64,000 nt of DNA, from NCBI RefSeq assembly GCF_037478135.1, contig NZ_JBBHDV010000004.1, forward strand, positions 124,001-188,000, read 5' to 3'. Each line of letters begins with the position of its first letter. Position 1 is the stretch's first letter. The stretch comes from Denitratimonas sp037478135. GTDB taxonomy: Bacteria; Pseudomonadota; Gammaproteobacteria; Xanthomonadales; Xanthomonadaceae. A program made the translations under genes and the position numbers. Positions 27,527-36,262 of the stretch are shown here, piece by piece. Under the pieces are notes generated by a model. That model had not been told where the DNA came from. It was given only the letters and a program-made list of their open reading frames with translations, and did no database searches.

Positions 27527-28153
27527 TCAGGTGGCGCGCAGGCCGGCGGCGGCGAACGCAACCAGTTCATCTGCGGCGCGCTGGGCATGCATCGGCTCGT
27601 CGCCGTCAGGGCGCCGCAGCAGGCCGAAATCGGCCATCGCGTAGGTCAGCGCGCCGGCGAGGAAATCCAGGCGCCAGTACAGCGATTCCTTTTCCAGTTG
27701 CGGCAGGCATTCGGCAATCGCGCGGGAAAATTCGCGCAGCACATGGCCGTAGTTGTCCGACAGGAATTTGCGCAGGCGATCGTTGCGTTCGGCATAGGCG
27801 CGCGCCAGCACGCGCACGAACGCGGCACCGCCATCGCGCTCGAGACTCAGCGCCAGCGCCGGCTCGATGAAGGCGCGCAGCACCGGCTCCAGCGCGCCAG
27901 GCGATTGCTGCCGGGCGGTTTCAAGTTGCTCCAGCCGCGCCCGGCTCATTTCGTCCATGCGGCGGCGGAACACCTCGGCCACCAGGTTGTCCTTGGAACC
28001 GAAGTGATAATTGACCGCTGCCAGATTGACATCGGCGCGGCTGGTCACCTGGCGCAGCGAGGTGCCGACAAAGCCGAATTCGGCGAACAGCGCTTCGGCC
28101 GCACTCAGGATGCGATCCTTGGTGGAGAAGTGGGGAGTGGAGGCTGCCGGCAT
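27527..28153 (-). CDS. TetR/AcrR family regulator of beta-oxidation genes
   Basis: A 208-residue TetR-family repressor. The HTH is at about residues 28-55 (GFVGTSLRQVTSRADVNLAAVNYHFGSKDNL), and the C-terminal ligand domain resembles CerR/PsrA-like proteins with the FREF/ADFGLLRRP segment. PsrA-type members sense long-chain acyl groups. It lies immediately upstream of the dehydrogenase gene (33-bp gap) and has a palindromic operator just before its own start, so it probably represses itself and the two enzyme genes until fatty acids appear. Ligand is inferred. Confidence 0.88.
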   Translation of the reverse strand: MPAASTPHFSTKDRILSAAEALFAEFGFVGTSLRQVTSRADVNLAAVNYHFGSKDNLVAEVFRRRMDEMSRARLEQLETARQQSPGALEPVLRAFIEPALALSLERDGGAAFVRVLARAYAERNDRLRKFLSDNYGHVLREFSRAIAECLPQLEKESLYWRLDFLAGALTYAMADFGLLRRPDGDEPMHAQRAADELVAFAAAGLRAT

Positions 28154-28160
28154 CGGTGGA

Positions 28161-28176
28161 TCAAACGTTTGTTTGA
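28161..28176. promoter_or_regulatory. Probable TetR/PsrA-type operator
   Basis: TCAAACGTTTGTTTGA contains the perfect palindrome CAAACGTTTG and outer arms TCAAAC/GTTTGA. It lies 8 bp upstream of the TetR-family gene start. PsrA of Pseudomonas binds similar G/CAAAC-N-GTTTG/C sites. Confidence 0.7.
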
Positions 28177-28372
28177 GGCTCCGATGCTAGTCGCTTCCCG
28201 GGGTGCCGGTCAAACCTGGTCCACACGTGGCCAGCACCGCTGCCGGCCCACTGAAAAGACCTGCCTCCAGGTTTGAGACATGCGTCTAACTTGGTGTTTC
28301 AGCGCTTGTTTATAGTGTTACAATTGGTGTCCCCGTTTGGGGTACATGCAACCGAACCTTCTGGAGAAGTCA

Positions 28373-28798
28373 ATGGCGCTGGAGCGCACCCTTTCGATCA
28401 TCAAGCCCGACGCCGTCGCCAAGAACGCAGTCGGCGCGATCCTGTCCCGTTTTGAAGCCGCCGGGCTCAAGATCATCGCTGCCAAGATGAAGCAGCTTTC
28501 CCGCGCCGAGGCCGAAGGCTTCTACGCGGTCCACAGCGAGCGTCCGTTCTTCGGCGCGCTGGTGGATTTCATGGTGTCCGGCCCGGTCATGATCCAGGTG
28601 CTGGAAGGCGAGGGCGCGGTGCTCAAGAACCGCGACCTGATGGGTGCCACCAATCCGAAGGAAGCCGCCGCCGGCACGATCCGCGCCGACTTCGCCGAAT
28701 CCATCGACGCCAACGCCGTGCATGGTTCGGACAGCGCCGAGAACGCCGCGATCGAGATCGCCTACTTCTTCGCCGCGACGGAACTCTGCCCACGCTGA
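28373..28798 (+). CDS. ndk: Nucleoside-diphosphate kinase
   Basis: A 141-residue NDK that transfers phosphate from ATP to nucleoside diphosphates through a phosphohistidine. It begins MALERTLSIIKPDAVAKN, and the active-site histidine is in NAVHGSDSAENA near residue 117. GGAGAAGTCA precedes ATG 28373. The last base of its stop codon is the first base of the rlmN start. This starts the ndk-rlmN-pilW-rodZ series known from gammaproteobacteria. The AT-rich stretch 28285-28325 upstream probably contains the promoter. Confidence 0.97.
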   Translation: MALERTLSIIKPDAVAKNAVGAILSRFEAAGLKIIAAKMKQLSRAEAEGFYAVHSERPFFGALVDFMVSGPVMIQVLEGEGAVLKNRDLMGATNPKEAAAGTIRADFAESIDANAVHGSDSAENAAIEIAYFFAATELCPR

Positions 28799-29973
28799 TG
28801 AGCACACCGACGGCCGACGCCAGGACCAACCTCTTCGGGCTCGACCGCATCGGGCTGGAGCGCTTCTTTGCCGAAACCCTCGGCGAGAAGCGCTTCCGCG
28901 CCCACCAGGTGATGAAGTGGATGTACCACCGCCACGTCACCGATTTCGAACAGATGACCGACCTTGGCAAGGCCTTGCGCGCCAAGGTGCAGGAACATGC
29001 CCGCATCGAACCGCCGAACGTGCTGTTCGACAAGCCGTCCGTGGATGGTACGCACAAGTGGCTGCTGGGCATGGATGGTGCCAATGCCATCGAAACGGTC
29101 TACATCCCCGACAAGGGCCGCGGCACGCTGTGCGTATCCAGCCAGGTCGGCTGCGGGCTGAACTGCTCGTTCTGCTCCACCGCCACCCAGGGCTTCAACC
29201 GCAACCTGTCCGCCGCCGAGATCATCGGCCAGGTCTGGGTCGCGGCGCGCCATCTGGGCAACGTGCCGCACCGCGACCGCAAGCTCACCAACGTGGTGAT
29301 GATGGGCATGGGCGAGCCGCTGCTGAACTTCGACAATGTCGTCACCGCGATGAGCATCATGCGAGACGATCTCGGCTTCGGTCTGGCCAACAAGCGCGTC
29401 ACGCTGTCCACCTCCGGCGTGGTGCCGATGATCGACAAGCTCTCCGAGGAAAGCGATGTGTCGCTGGCGGTGTCGCTGCACGCGGCCAATGATGCGCTGC
29501 GCACCGAGCTGGTGCCGATCAACAAGAAATACCCCATCGCCCAGCTGATGGCGGCGTGCGAGCGCTATGTGCTGCGCCGCAAACGCAGCTCGGTGACCTT
29601 CGAATACACCTTGATGGAAGGGGTCAACGACCAGCCCGAGCATGCGCACGAACTGGTCCGGCTGCTGCGCGCCTTCACCAACAAGGTGCAGGACAGCGAT
29701 GCGGCCAAGGTCAACCTGATCCCGTTCAACCCGTTCCCCGGCACGCGCTACACCCGCAGCAGCGATGCTGACATCCGTACCTTCCAGGAAATCCTGCAGA
29801 AGGGGAAGGTTCTGGCGATGGTGCGCCGCACCCGCGGTGACGACATCGACGCGGCCTGCGGCCAGCTCAAGGGCCAGGTCATGGACCGCACCCGCCGCCA
29901 GGCGCAGTTCCGCGCCACGCTGGCACAGCAGGATGTTGCCGCCCCAAAGGAGCCTGTCAGTGCAACGGCGTGA
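28798..29973 (+). CDS. rlmN: 23S rRNA / tRNA adenine C2-methyltransferase RlmN
   Basis: A 391-residue radical SAM enzyme that methylates A2503 of 23S rRNA and A37 of some tRNAs. The 4Fe-4S ligands are Cys119, Cys123 and Cys126 in VGCGLNCSFCSTATQGF. MMGMGEPLLNFDNV and RVTLSTSGVVP are family motifs. Start overlaps the ndk stop by one base (TGATG). The next gene starts inside its last codons. Confidence 0.96.
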   Translation: MSTPTADARTNLFGLDRIGLERFFAETLGEKRFRAHQVMKWMYHRHVTDFEQMTDLGKALRAKVQEHARIEPPNVLFDKPSVDGTHKWLLGMDGANAIETVYIPDKGRGTLCVSSQVGCGLNCSFCSTATQGFNRNLSAAEIIGQVWVAARHLGNVPHRDRKLTNVVMMGMGEPLLNFDNVVTAMSIMRDDLGFGLANKRVTLSTSGVVPMIDKLSEESDVSLAVSLHAANDALRTELVPINKKYPIAQLMAACERYVLRRKRSSVTFEYTLMEGVNDQPEHAHELVRLLRAFTNKVQDSDAAKVNLIPFNPFPGTRYTRSSDADIRTFQEILQKGKVLAMVRRTRGDDIDAACGQLKGQVMDRTRRQAQFRATLAQQDVAAPKEPVSATA

Positions 29974-30715
29974 CGCAAGCCTGACTGCCGCAGCCATCGT
30001 GCTGGCACTGCTGCTCAGCGCCTGTGCCGGCGGCCCGTCGCCGCGCAACGACGCCTCGGCCAGCGCGAAAGAAGCCGCCGAACTCCAGGTCAAGCTCGGG
30101 CAGGGCTACATGGAACAGGGCCAGCTCGAAACCGCGATGGAAAAACTCCAGCGCGCACTGGAACTGGATCCGCGCAGCGTCGATGCGCACACCATGCTGG
30201 CGGTGCTGAACGAGCGCATCAACCGCCCGACCCAGGCCGAAACCCATTACCGCCGCGCCGAGCGCCTGGCGCCCGACAATGGTGATGTCAACAACAATCT
30301 GGGCGCCTTCCTCTGCGGCAAGGGCCAGTATCACGAAGCCGATGCACACTTCCTCAAGGCCCTGAACGATCCGTTCTATCGTTCACCGGCGGCCGCGCTG
30401 TCCAACGCCGGTGTTTGCGCACTGAAGGCCGGCGACAGCAGCAAGGCCGAAGGCTATTTCCGCCAGGTGCTCACCAGTCAGCCCAACAATGCGATCGCGC
30501 TGTTTGAACTGGCGCGCCTGCACCACCAGAAAGACGACAACATGCGCGCCCGCGCTTTCCTGCAACGGCTCGAATCGGTCACCCCGGCCGATCCCGCCGT
30601 GCTGGATCTGGGGCGGCGCATCGAAACCCGCCTGGGCGACGCCGCTGCCGCGCGCCGTTATGGCGACCGCTTGCAAAACGAGTTTCCGGATTTCCAGCCG
30701 GAAGCACCCCTCTGA
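29960..30715 (+). CDS. pilW: Type IV pilus biogenesis lipoprotein PilW/PilF
   Basis: A 251-residue tetratricopeptide lipoprotein that helps PilQ secretin assemble in the outer membrane. The signal peptide ends in the lipobox LLLSAC (Cys22). Four to six TPR units follow (for example LGQGYMEQGQLETAMEKLQR and NNLGAFLCGKGQYHEADAHF). The start is GTG 29960, with AAAGGAG eight bases upstream, inside the end of rlmN. The order rlmN-pilW-rodZ is conserved in gammaproteobacteria. Confidence 0.92.
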   Translation: MQRRDASLTAAAIVLALLLSACAGGPSPRNDASASAKEAAELQVKLGQGYMEQGQLETAMEKLQRALELDPRSVDAHTMLAVLNERINRPTQAETHYRRAERLAPDNGDVNNNLGAFLCGKGQYHEADAHFLKALNDPFYRSPAAALSNAGVCALKAGDSSKAEGYFRQVLTSQPNNAIALFELARLHHQKDDNMRARAFLQRLESVTPADPAVLDLGRRIETRLGDAAAARRYGDRLQNEFPDFQPEAPL

Positions 30716-30730
30716 GACCAGATACCGCCC

Positions 30731-31639
30731 ATGAGCAGTCACGTGCAGGATGCCGCCCCGACTCCAGACCACTCCGTCGACAATACGCCCGGCGCACGCT
30801 TGCGTCAGGCGCGTGAAGCTGCCGGTCTGTCAGTAGCCGAAGCCGCCGAACAGCTGCGGTTGCGTACGGCACTGGTGGATGCGATGGAACGCGGCGATCT
30901 GGCGGCACTGGGCGCGCCGATCTTCGCACGGGGCTACCTCGGCAGTTATGCCCGCCTGTTGGATCTTCCCGCCGCTATCGTCGACGAACTGTATCCTCGC
31001 GAAGAAGTCGTTGCTGCCGCACCGCTGCGCAGCAGCAACCGGATTTCCCACGGCCGTTTTCTGCTCGACCGTTACGCCCGCCGCCTGGTCTATGTCGCGC
31101 TGACCGCTTCGATCGTGGTGCCGGTGATCCTGCTCGCCACCCGTGACCACCTGCCCGATCCAGCGGCATTGCTGGCACCACTGGATGAATCGATGGCACT
31201 GGATGGCGACAACGCCACCATTCAGCTGGATCCCCGTGGCCAATTGGCTCGCCGCAGCGACGACATGGGGCCGCCGGCTCCCAGCGAGCAGCCGGTGATG
31301 GCCTCGTTGACGCCGTTCTACCCCAGCAGCCGCAATGCTGCTCCGGCGGCAGCACCGGTCGCAGCGGTGACACAGGAAGGCCTGGTACTGACAGTAACGG
31401 GCGAGAGCTGGGTCGAAGTCATGGATCATGACGGCACCCGTCTGGTGCACGAGCTGATGCGCAGCGGTGAGCGCCATCAAGTTGATCCAGCCCGCGTGGC
31501 GCGGGTGCTGCTGGGCAATGCCTCGGCGGTCAAGGTGCACCTGGATGGCACCGAAGTGGACATCAGCGAATATCGCCGGGCCAACGTGGCACGCTTTACA
31601 GTATCATCCGACGGTTCGCTGGCTCCCGCCGGCGGCTGA
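30731..31639 (+). CDS. rodZ: RodZ-like helix-turn-helix membrane protein
   Basis: A 302-residue protein with a cytoplasmic HTH of the Xre type (about residues 18-75, LRQAREAAGLSVAEAAEQLR), one membrane segment (about 115-137, LVYVALTASIVVPVILLAT) and a periplasmic C-terminal DUF4115-like beta domain (GLVLTVTGESWVEVMDHDG). This matches RodZ, which links MreB to the cell-wall elongation machinery. Position after pilW supports the name. Confidence 0.88.
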   Translation: MSSHVQDAAPTPDHSVDNTPGARLRQAREAAGLSVAEAAEQLRLRTALVDAMERGDLAALGAPIFARGYLGSYARLLDLPAAIVDELYPREEVVAAAPLRSSNRISHGRFLLDRYARRLVYVALTASIVVPVILLATRDHLPDPAALLAPLDESMALDGDNATIQLDPRGQLARRSDDMGPPAPSEQPVMASLTPFYPSSRNAAPAAAPVAAVTQEGLVLTVTGESWVEVMDHDGTRLVHELMRSGERHQVDPARVARVLLGNASAVKVHLDGTEVDISEYRRANVARFTVSSDGSLAPAGG

Positions 31640-31740
31640 CAACCGGTCGGCCGTGCCCGCAGCGCGGCGCCCATCGATACTGTTCACCCCGGATCGGCTG
31701 CCAACGGCGGATCCCCCAATCAATTCGGAGTTTTCCCAGG

Positions 31741-32379
31741 ATGGACGAACACGAACAGGGCGAACTCGTTCGCTCGTGGCTGCGTCAGAACGGCGCTGCG
31801 ATCATTGGTGGCGTGGCCATCGGCCTGGTCGGCATTCTCGGCTGGCAGTGGTGGCAGGGCAGCCAGATGCAGCACAAGTACGATGCCGCCGCGACCTACC
31901 AGGCTTTCGAGCAGGCCAGCCAGAACGGCGACAACGCCGCGATGGAACAGCTTGCCGGTGAACTCGGCGGGCGCTTCTCGAAAACCCCGTACGCGACCCT
32001 GGCGCTGCTGGAACTTGCCGACACCAAGCTGACGGCAGGCGATCTGGAAGGCGCCCGCGATGCCTATGTCACAGCCGCTGGCGCGTCACCGGATCCGGCC
32101 CTGGTCAGCCTGGTCCAACTGCGTCTGGCGCGCCTCGAACTGGCCGCCGGCAAGGCTGAGGAAGCCCTGACGCATCTTGCAAAGATCCCGGCTGGTGATT
32201 ACGCCGGTCTGGTGGCTGAACTGCGCGGCGATGCACTGGTGGCACTGGGCCGCAGCGCAGAAGCCGGCAACGCCTACCAGGAGGCGCTGACTTCACTGGA
32301 AACCGGCGCGCCGAACCGCTTCATCGTCGAGATGAAGATGGCCGATATGGGACTGGCGCCGTCCGAGCCGGAGGCCTGA
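31741..32379 (+). CDS. yfgM: YfgM family protein (periplasmic chaperone / SecYEG ancillary subunit)
   Basis: A 212-residue protein: short cytoplasmic N-terminus, membrane helix at residues 19-38 (GAAIIGGVAIGLVGILGWQW), then a periplasmic TPR-like region. MDEHEQGELVRSWLRQNG is the typical family start. E. coli YfgM associates with SecYEG and PpiD and is upstream of bamB, as here. In many relatives ispG and hisS separate rodZ from yfgM; they are absent in this window. Confidence 0.92.
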   Translation: MDEHEQGELVRSWLRQNGAAIIGGVAIGLVGILGWQWWQGSQMQHKYDAAATYQAFEQASQNGDNAAMEQLAGELGGRFSKTPYATLALLELADTKLTAGDLEGARDAYVTAAGASPDPALVSLVQLRLARLELAAGKAEEALTHLAKIPAGDYAGLVAELRGDALVALGRSAEAGNAYQEALTSLETGAPNRFIVEMKMADMGLAPSEPEA

Positions 32380-32380
32380 C

Positions 32381-33520
32381 ATGCGGCGCTTCCTGATTCC
32401 GCTGCTTCTGGCCGGATTGATCGTCGGTTGCGGCCCCAACAAGCGCGAGAACGTCGAAGCTCCGGCCGAACTGGAGAAGCTGACGCCGACCATCAACGTG
32501 GATCGGGTCTGGGAACGCAGCATCGGCAAGGGCGAGCGTCGCCTGGGCGCACGCATGGGCCCGGCGGTCGACAGCGGCCAGGTCTACGTGGCCGATCCGC
32601 GCGGCGAGCTTTTCGCCTTTGATGGCGCCAGCGGCCGCGAGATCTGGAAGATCGACACCGGCCTGCGCCTGGCCGGCGGCCCCGGTGTCGGTGAAGGCAC
32701 CCTCGTGGTCGGCACGCTGGACGGCGAAGTGGTCGCCTACAACCCGGACTCGGGCAGCGAACGCTGGCGTGCGCAGGTTTCGTCAGAGGTCATCACCGCT
32801 CCGGCGATTGCGCGCGGCCAGGTCGTGGTGCGTTCGATCGACGGCCGCGTCTTCGCCTTCTCGATCATCGACGGCGAGCGTCGCTGGGTACATGACCGCG
32901 GCATTCCGGCCCTGACCCTGCGCGGCAATTCCACGCCGGTGCTGGCCGAAGGCCTGGTGCTGCTGGGTTATGACAGCGGCCACATCGTCGCGCTGCGCGG
33001 CGATGACGGCGTCCAGCTGTGGGAACAGACCATCGCCTTGGGCGAGGGCCGTTCCGAGCTGGAGCGCATGGTCGATATCGACGGCGCGATGGCCTACGAG
33101 CAGGGCGAGCTCTATGCCGCCGCGTTCAACGCCCAGGTCGTGGCGTTGTCGCTGGAAGGCGGCCGCTCGCTGTGGAACCGCGAAATGTCCAGCTACGGTG
33201 GCCTGGTGCTGGATGGCGAACGCATTCTCGTGGCCGACCGCGACAGCGTGATCTGGGCGCTGGACCGGCGCACCGGCTCGGCCCTGTGGAAGCAGGACAT
33301 GCTGACCTATCGCTGGCTTTCCGGCCCGGCGATCCATGGCCGCAACGTGGTGTTTGGCGACATGGAAGGCCATCTGCACTGGTTCGATCTTGAAACCGGC
33401 CAGCCGGCGGCACGGGTGCGTCTGGACAAGCGCCCGATCCGCAGTATTCCTGAAGTGGCGGACGGTCTGCTGTTCGTATTGTCCAGCGGCGGCCAGCTCG
33501 GCGCCTACCGCATCAACTGA
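32381..33520 (+). CDS. bamB: Outer membrane protein assembly factor BamB
   Basis: A 379-residue lipoprotein of the BAM complex that folds beta-barrel proteins into the outer membrane. Signal peptide with lipobox LIVGC (Cys17). An eight-bladed beta-propeller of PQQ-like repeats follows (GELFAFDGASGREIWKIDTG, GEVVAYNPDSGSERWRAQV, GHLHWFDLETGQPAARV). It starts one base after the yfgM stop. A GC-rich hairpin (about 33525-33553) follows before der. Confidence 0.95.
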   Translation: MRRFLIPLLLAGLIVGCGPNKRENVEAPAELEKLTPTINVDRVWERSIGKGERRLGARMGPAVDSGQVYVADPRGELFAFDGASGREIWKIDTGLRLAGGPGVGEGTLVVGTLDGEVVAYNPDSGSERWRAQVSSEVITAPAIARGQVVVRSIDGRVFAFSIIDGERRWVHDRGIPALTLRGNSTPVLAEGLVLLGYDSGHIVALRGDDGVQLWEQTIALGEGRSELERMVDIDGAMAYEQGELYAAAFNAQVVALSLEGGRSLWNREMSSYGGLVLDGERILVADRDSVIWALDRRTGSALWKQDMLTYRWLSGPAIHGRNVVFGDMEGHLHWFDLETGQPAARVRLDKRPIRSIPEVADGLLFVLSSGGQLGAYRIN

Positions 33521-33617
33521 TACCACGCGGCGCTCCGGCAAGGGGCGCCGCGTCCATTCCGGCCCGTCCGGATCGGAACAACTGCGGCCCCGTGCCGCTC
33601 TTTTGCGTGAGGTCACC

Positions 33618-35018
33618 ATGTTGCCACTGGTCGCCCTGGTTGGCCGGCCCAACGTCGGCAAATCGACCCTTTTCAACGCCTTCACCCGCACCCGCGATGC
33701 GCTGGTGCACAACGAGCCCGGCGTCACCCGCGACCGTCATTACGGCGTCTGCCGGCGGATCGAGGGCAAGCCTTTCCTGCTGGTGGATACCGGCGGCATC
33801 AGCGATGACGAACAGGGCCTGGCCGGTCTCACCACGCGCCAGTCGCAGGCCGCGATCGAAGAGGCGGGCCTGATTCTGTTCGTGGTCGATGCCAAGCAGG
33901 GCCCGTTGCCGCTGGATGAATCGATCCTGGCGCAGCTGCGCCGCAGCGGCAAACCAGTGTTGCTGCTGATCAACAAGATCGACGCTGCCGATCCGCACGA
34001 AGCCATGGCCGAATTCGCACGCCTCGGCCTGGGCGAAACGATTTCGGTATCCGCTGCACACCAGCGTGGACTGGATGCCGTGCTGGAACGGATTGACGAG
34101 CATCTGCCGGAGCCGGATGAAACCAGCGACGACGTGGAAACGACCGAGCCGGACCGCCTGCGCCTGGCGATCATCGGCCGCCCCAATGTCGGCAAGTCCA
34201 CCCTGGTCAACCGCCTGCTGGGCGAAGACCGGATGATCGCCTCCGATGTGCCGGGCACCACGCGCGATGCGATCTCGGTCGACACGGAACGCGACGGGCG
34301 CAAGTACCGCCTGATCGACACCGCCGGCATCCGGCGCAAGTCCAAGGTCGACGAAGCGGTCGAGAAATTCAGCATCATCAAGACCCTGCAGGCCATCGAG
34401 GCGGCACAGGTGGTGGTGTTCGTGATCGATGCCAGCGAAGGCGTCACCGATCAGGACGCCACCGTGCTCGGGCTCGTGCTGGATGCCAAGCGCGCCCTGG
34501 TGATCGCGGTCAACAAATGGGATGGCCTGTCCGACTATCAGCGCGAACAGACCCGTGCCGCGCTGGATCGGCGCCTGAGCTTCGTGCCCTGGGCCGAAAA
34601 CGTAACGATTTCGGCACTGCATGGTTCCGGTTTGCGCGAGCTGCTGCGTGCGGTGCAGCGTGCGCAGCGCTCGGCCGGTTTCCAGTTCAGCACCTCGGAT
34701 CTGACCCGCGTGCTGGAAACCGCCGTCGCCACCCACCAGCCGCCACCGGTACGCGGCCAGCCGGTCAAGCTGCGTTTCGCACATCCCGGCGGCACGCACC
34801 CGCCGACTGTGGTGATCCACGGCAACCGGGTCAAGGATCTGGCCGAAAACTACAAGCGCTATCTCGAAAACTACCTGCGCCAGCATTACAAGCTGGTCGG
34901 CACGCCGCTGAAGCTGGAATTCCGCCAGGGCGAGAACCCCTACGCTGACAAGACCAACCCGCTGAGCGAACGCCAGCTCAAGCAGCGCCGCCGACTGATG
35001 CGGCACGTCAAGCGCTGA
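33618..35018 (+). CDS. der: Ribosome biogenesis GTPase Der (EngA)
   Basis: A 466-residue GTPase with two tandem G domains and a C-terminal KH-like domain. The first P-loop is VGRPNVGKST at residues 8-17, the second IGRPNVGKST at about 190-200; DTGGI and DTAGI switch II motifs and NKID / NKWD guanine motifs are present in each. It is required for 50S subunit maturation. ATG 33618 is the family start; the longer open frame overlaps bamB. Confidence 0.97.
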   Translation: MLPLVALVGRPNVGKSTLFNAFTRTRDALVHNEPGVTRDRHYGVCRRIEGKPFLLVDTGGISDDEQGLAGLTTRQSQAAIEEAGLILFVVDAKQGPLPLDESILAQLRRSGKPVLLLINKIDAADPHEAMAEFARLGLGETISVSAAHQRGLDAVLERIDEHLPEPDETSDDVETTEPDRLRLAIIGRPNVGKSTLVNRLLGEDRMIASDVPGTTRDAISVDTERDGRKYRLIDTAGIRRKSKVDEAVEKFSIIKTLQAIEAAQVVVFVIDASEGVTDQDATVLGLVLDAKRALVIAVNKWDGLSDYQREQTRAALDRRLSFVPWAENVTISALHGSGLRELLRAVQRAQRSAGFQFSTSDLTRVLETAVATHQPPPVRGQPVKLRFAHPGGTHPPTVVIHGNRVKDLAENYKRYLENYLRQHYKLVGTPLKLEFRQGENPYADKTNPLSERQLKQRRRLMRHVKR

Positions 35019-35037
35019 TTCAGACATCGTCGCTGCC

Positions 35038-36183
35038 ATGTCCATGTCCGACACCATCGAGACTCTTTCCCCGCAGCAAGCCCGCAACCGCCAGCAGCGC
35101 GGGGCACGCCTGATCGATGTGCGCGAAGCCGGCGAACGCGCCTCCGGCATGGCCGAAGGTGCCACCGGCGTCGCCCTGTCCGAACTGCTGGATGACCCCG
35201 CCAGCCATCTGGGTGCACCGGGCAGCGGCAACGAAATCCTGCTGATCTGCGCCTCGGGCCAGCGTTCCTCCAATGCGGCCAAGGCATTGACGGCGCTGGG
35301 ATATGCACGACTGCTCTCGGTCGAAGGCGGTACCGAGCGCTGGCGGGCCGAAGGCTTGCCGATGACCACGCCGGAAGCCGATGCCGATTTCCTCGAACGC
35401 TATTCGCGCCACCTGCTGCTGCCGCAGGTCGGGCTGGAAGGCCAGCGCCGCTTGGCGCAGACGCGCGTGCTGCTGGTCGGTGCCGGTGGTCTGGGTGCAC
35501 CGATTTCGCTGTATCTGGCCGCCGCCGGCATCGGCCGGCTCGTGATCTGCGACGACGATGTGGTCGAGCTGAGCAATCTGCAGCGTCAGGTGATCCACAC
35601 CGAAGCCTCCATCGGGCAACCCAAGGTCGCCTCGGCGCAGCGCACGCTGACGGCGCTGAACCACCGCACCGACGTGGTGACCGTGCCAGAGCGCGTCAGC
35701 AGCGCCAACATCGATGCCTTGCTGAGCGACGTTGATATTGCGATCGACGGCACCGACAACTTCGCGTTGCGCTATCTGCTCTCCGATGCCTGCGTCAAAC
35801 ACGCCAGGCCGATGATCTACGGCGCGGTGCAGCGTTTCTCCGGTCAGGTCAGCGTGTTCGACGCCGGTCGCCAGCGTGGTGTCGCACCGTGCTACCGCTG
35901 CTTGTTTCCCGAGCCGCCACATCCCGAGGATGCGCCGAACTGTTCCGAAGCCGGCGTGCTGGGCGTACTGCCGGGCCTGGTCGGACTGCTGCAGGCCAAT
36001 GAGGCGCTGAAACTGGCGCTGGGGATTGGCCAGTCACTTGCCGGACGCTTGCTGTCCTTCGATGCATTGACGTCGCACTTTCGAGAAATCCGCCTGCCGC
36101 CAGACCCGGATTGCGCGGTCTGCGCCGCTGGGCGGGAGTTTCCCGGTTACATCGACTATGTGCGTTTCTGCTCTGGCGGCTGA
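35038..36183 (+). CDS. moeB: Molybdopterin-synthase adenylyltransferase with N-terminal rhodanese domain
   Basis: A 381-residue fusion. Residues 8-115 form a rhodanese domain with the active cysteine Cys71 in LLICASGQRSS; residues 120-381 form a ThiF/MoeB/HesA E1-like domain with GAGGLGAP (about residue 148), the IDGTDNF segment and two cysteine pairs for zinc (CYRC, CAVC). Such proteins adenylate, and can also sulfurate, the C-terminus of small sulfur carriers such as MoaD or ThiS. In MoeZ/MOCS3 the rhodanese domain is C-terminal; here it is N-terminal, a layout found in Xanthomonadaceae and others. Whether the partner is MoaD or ThiS cannot be decided here. Confidence 0.9.
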   Translation: MSMSDTIETLSPQQARNRQQRGARLIDVREAGERASGMAEGATGVALSELLDDPASHLGAPGSGNEILLICASGQRSSNAAKALTALGYARLLSVEGGTERWRAEGLPMTTPEADADFLERYSRHLLLPQVGLEGQRRLAQTRVLLVGAGGLGAPISLYLAAAGIGRLVICDDDVVELSNLQRQVIHTEASIGQPKVASAQRTLTALNHRTDVVTVPERVSSANIDALLSDVDIAIDGTDNFALRYLLSDACVKHARPMIYGAVQRFSGQVSVFDAGRQRGVAPCYRCLFPEPPHPEDAPNCSEAGVLGVLPGLVGLLQANEALKLALGIGQSLAGRLLSFDALTSHFREIRLPPDPDCAVCAAGREFPGYIDYVRFCSGG

Positions 36184-36262
36184 GCGCAGAGCGGCATTCC
36201 GTACCGCCTGAGTCGTACCACGCCGCGTCCTCGGCGATAATTGCGCCTCACCCCAAAAGGAC

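Noticed and set aside
28285..28325. Exact promoter hexamers for ndk
   Set aside because: AT-rich, but no -35/-10 pair with acceptable spacing could be fixed, so no promoter feature is given.
33525..33553. Terminator between bamB and der
   Set aside because: A GC-rich hairpin is present, but there is no T-run and der may be in the same transcript, so it is only mentioned.
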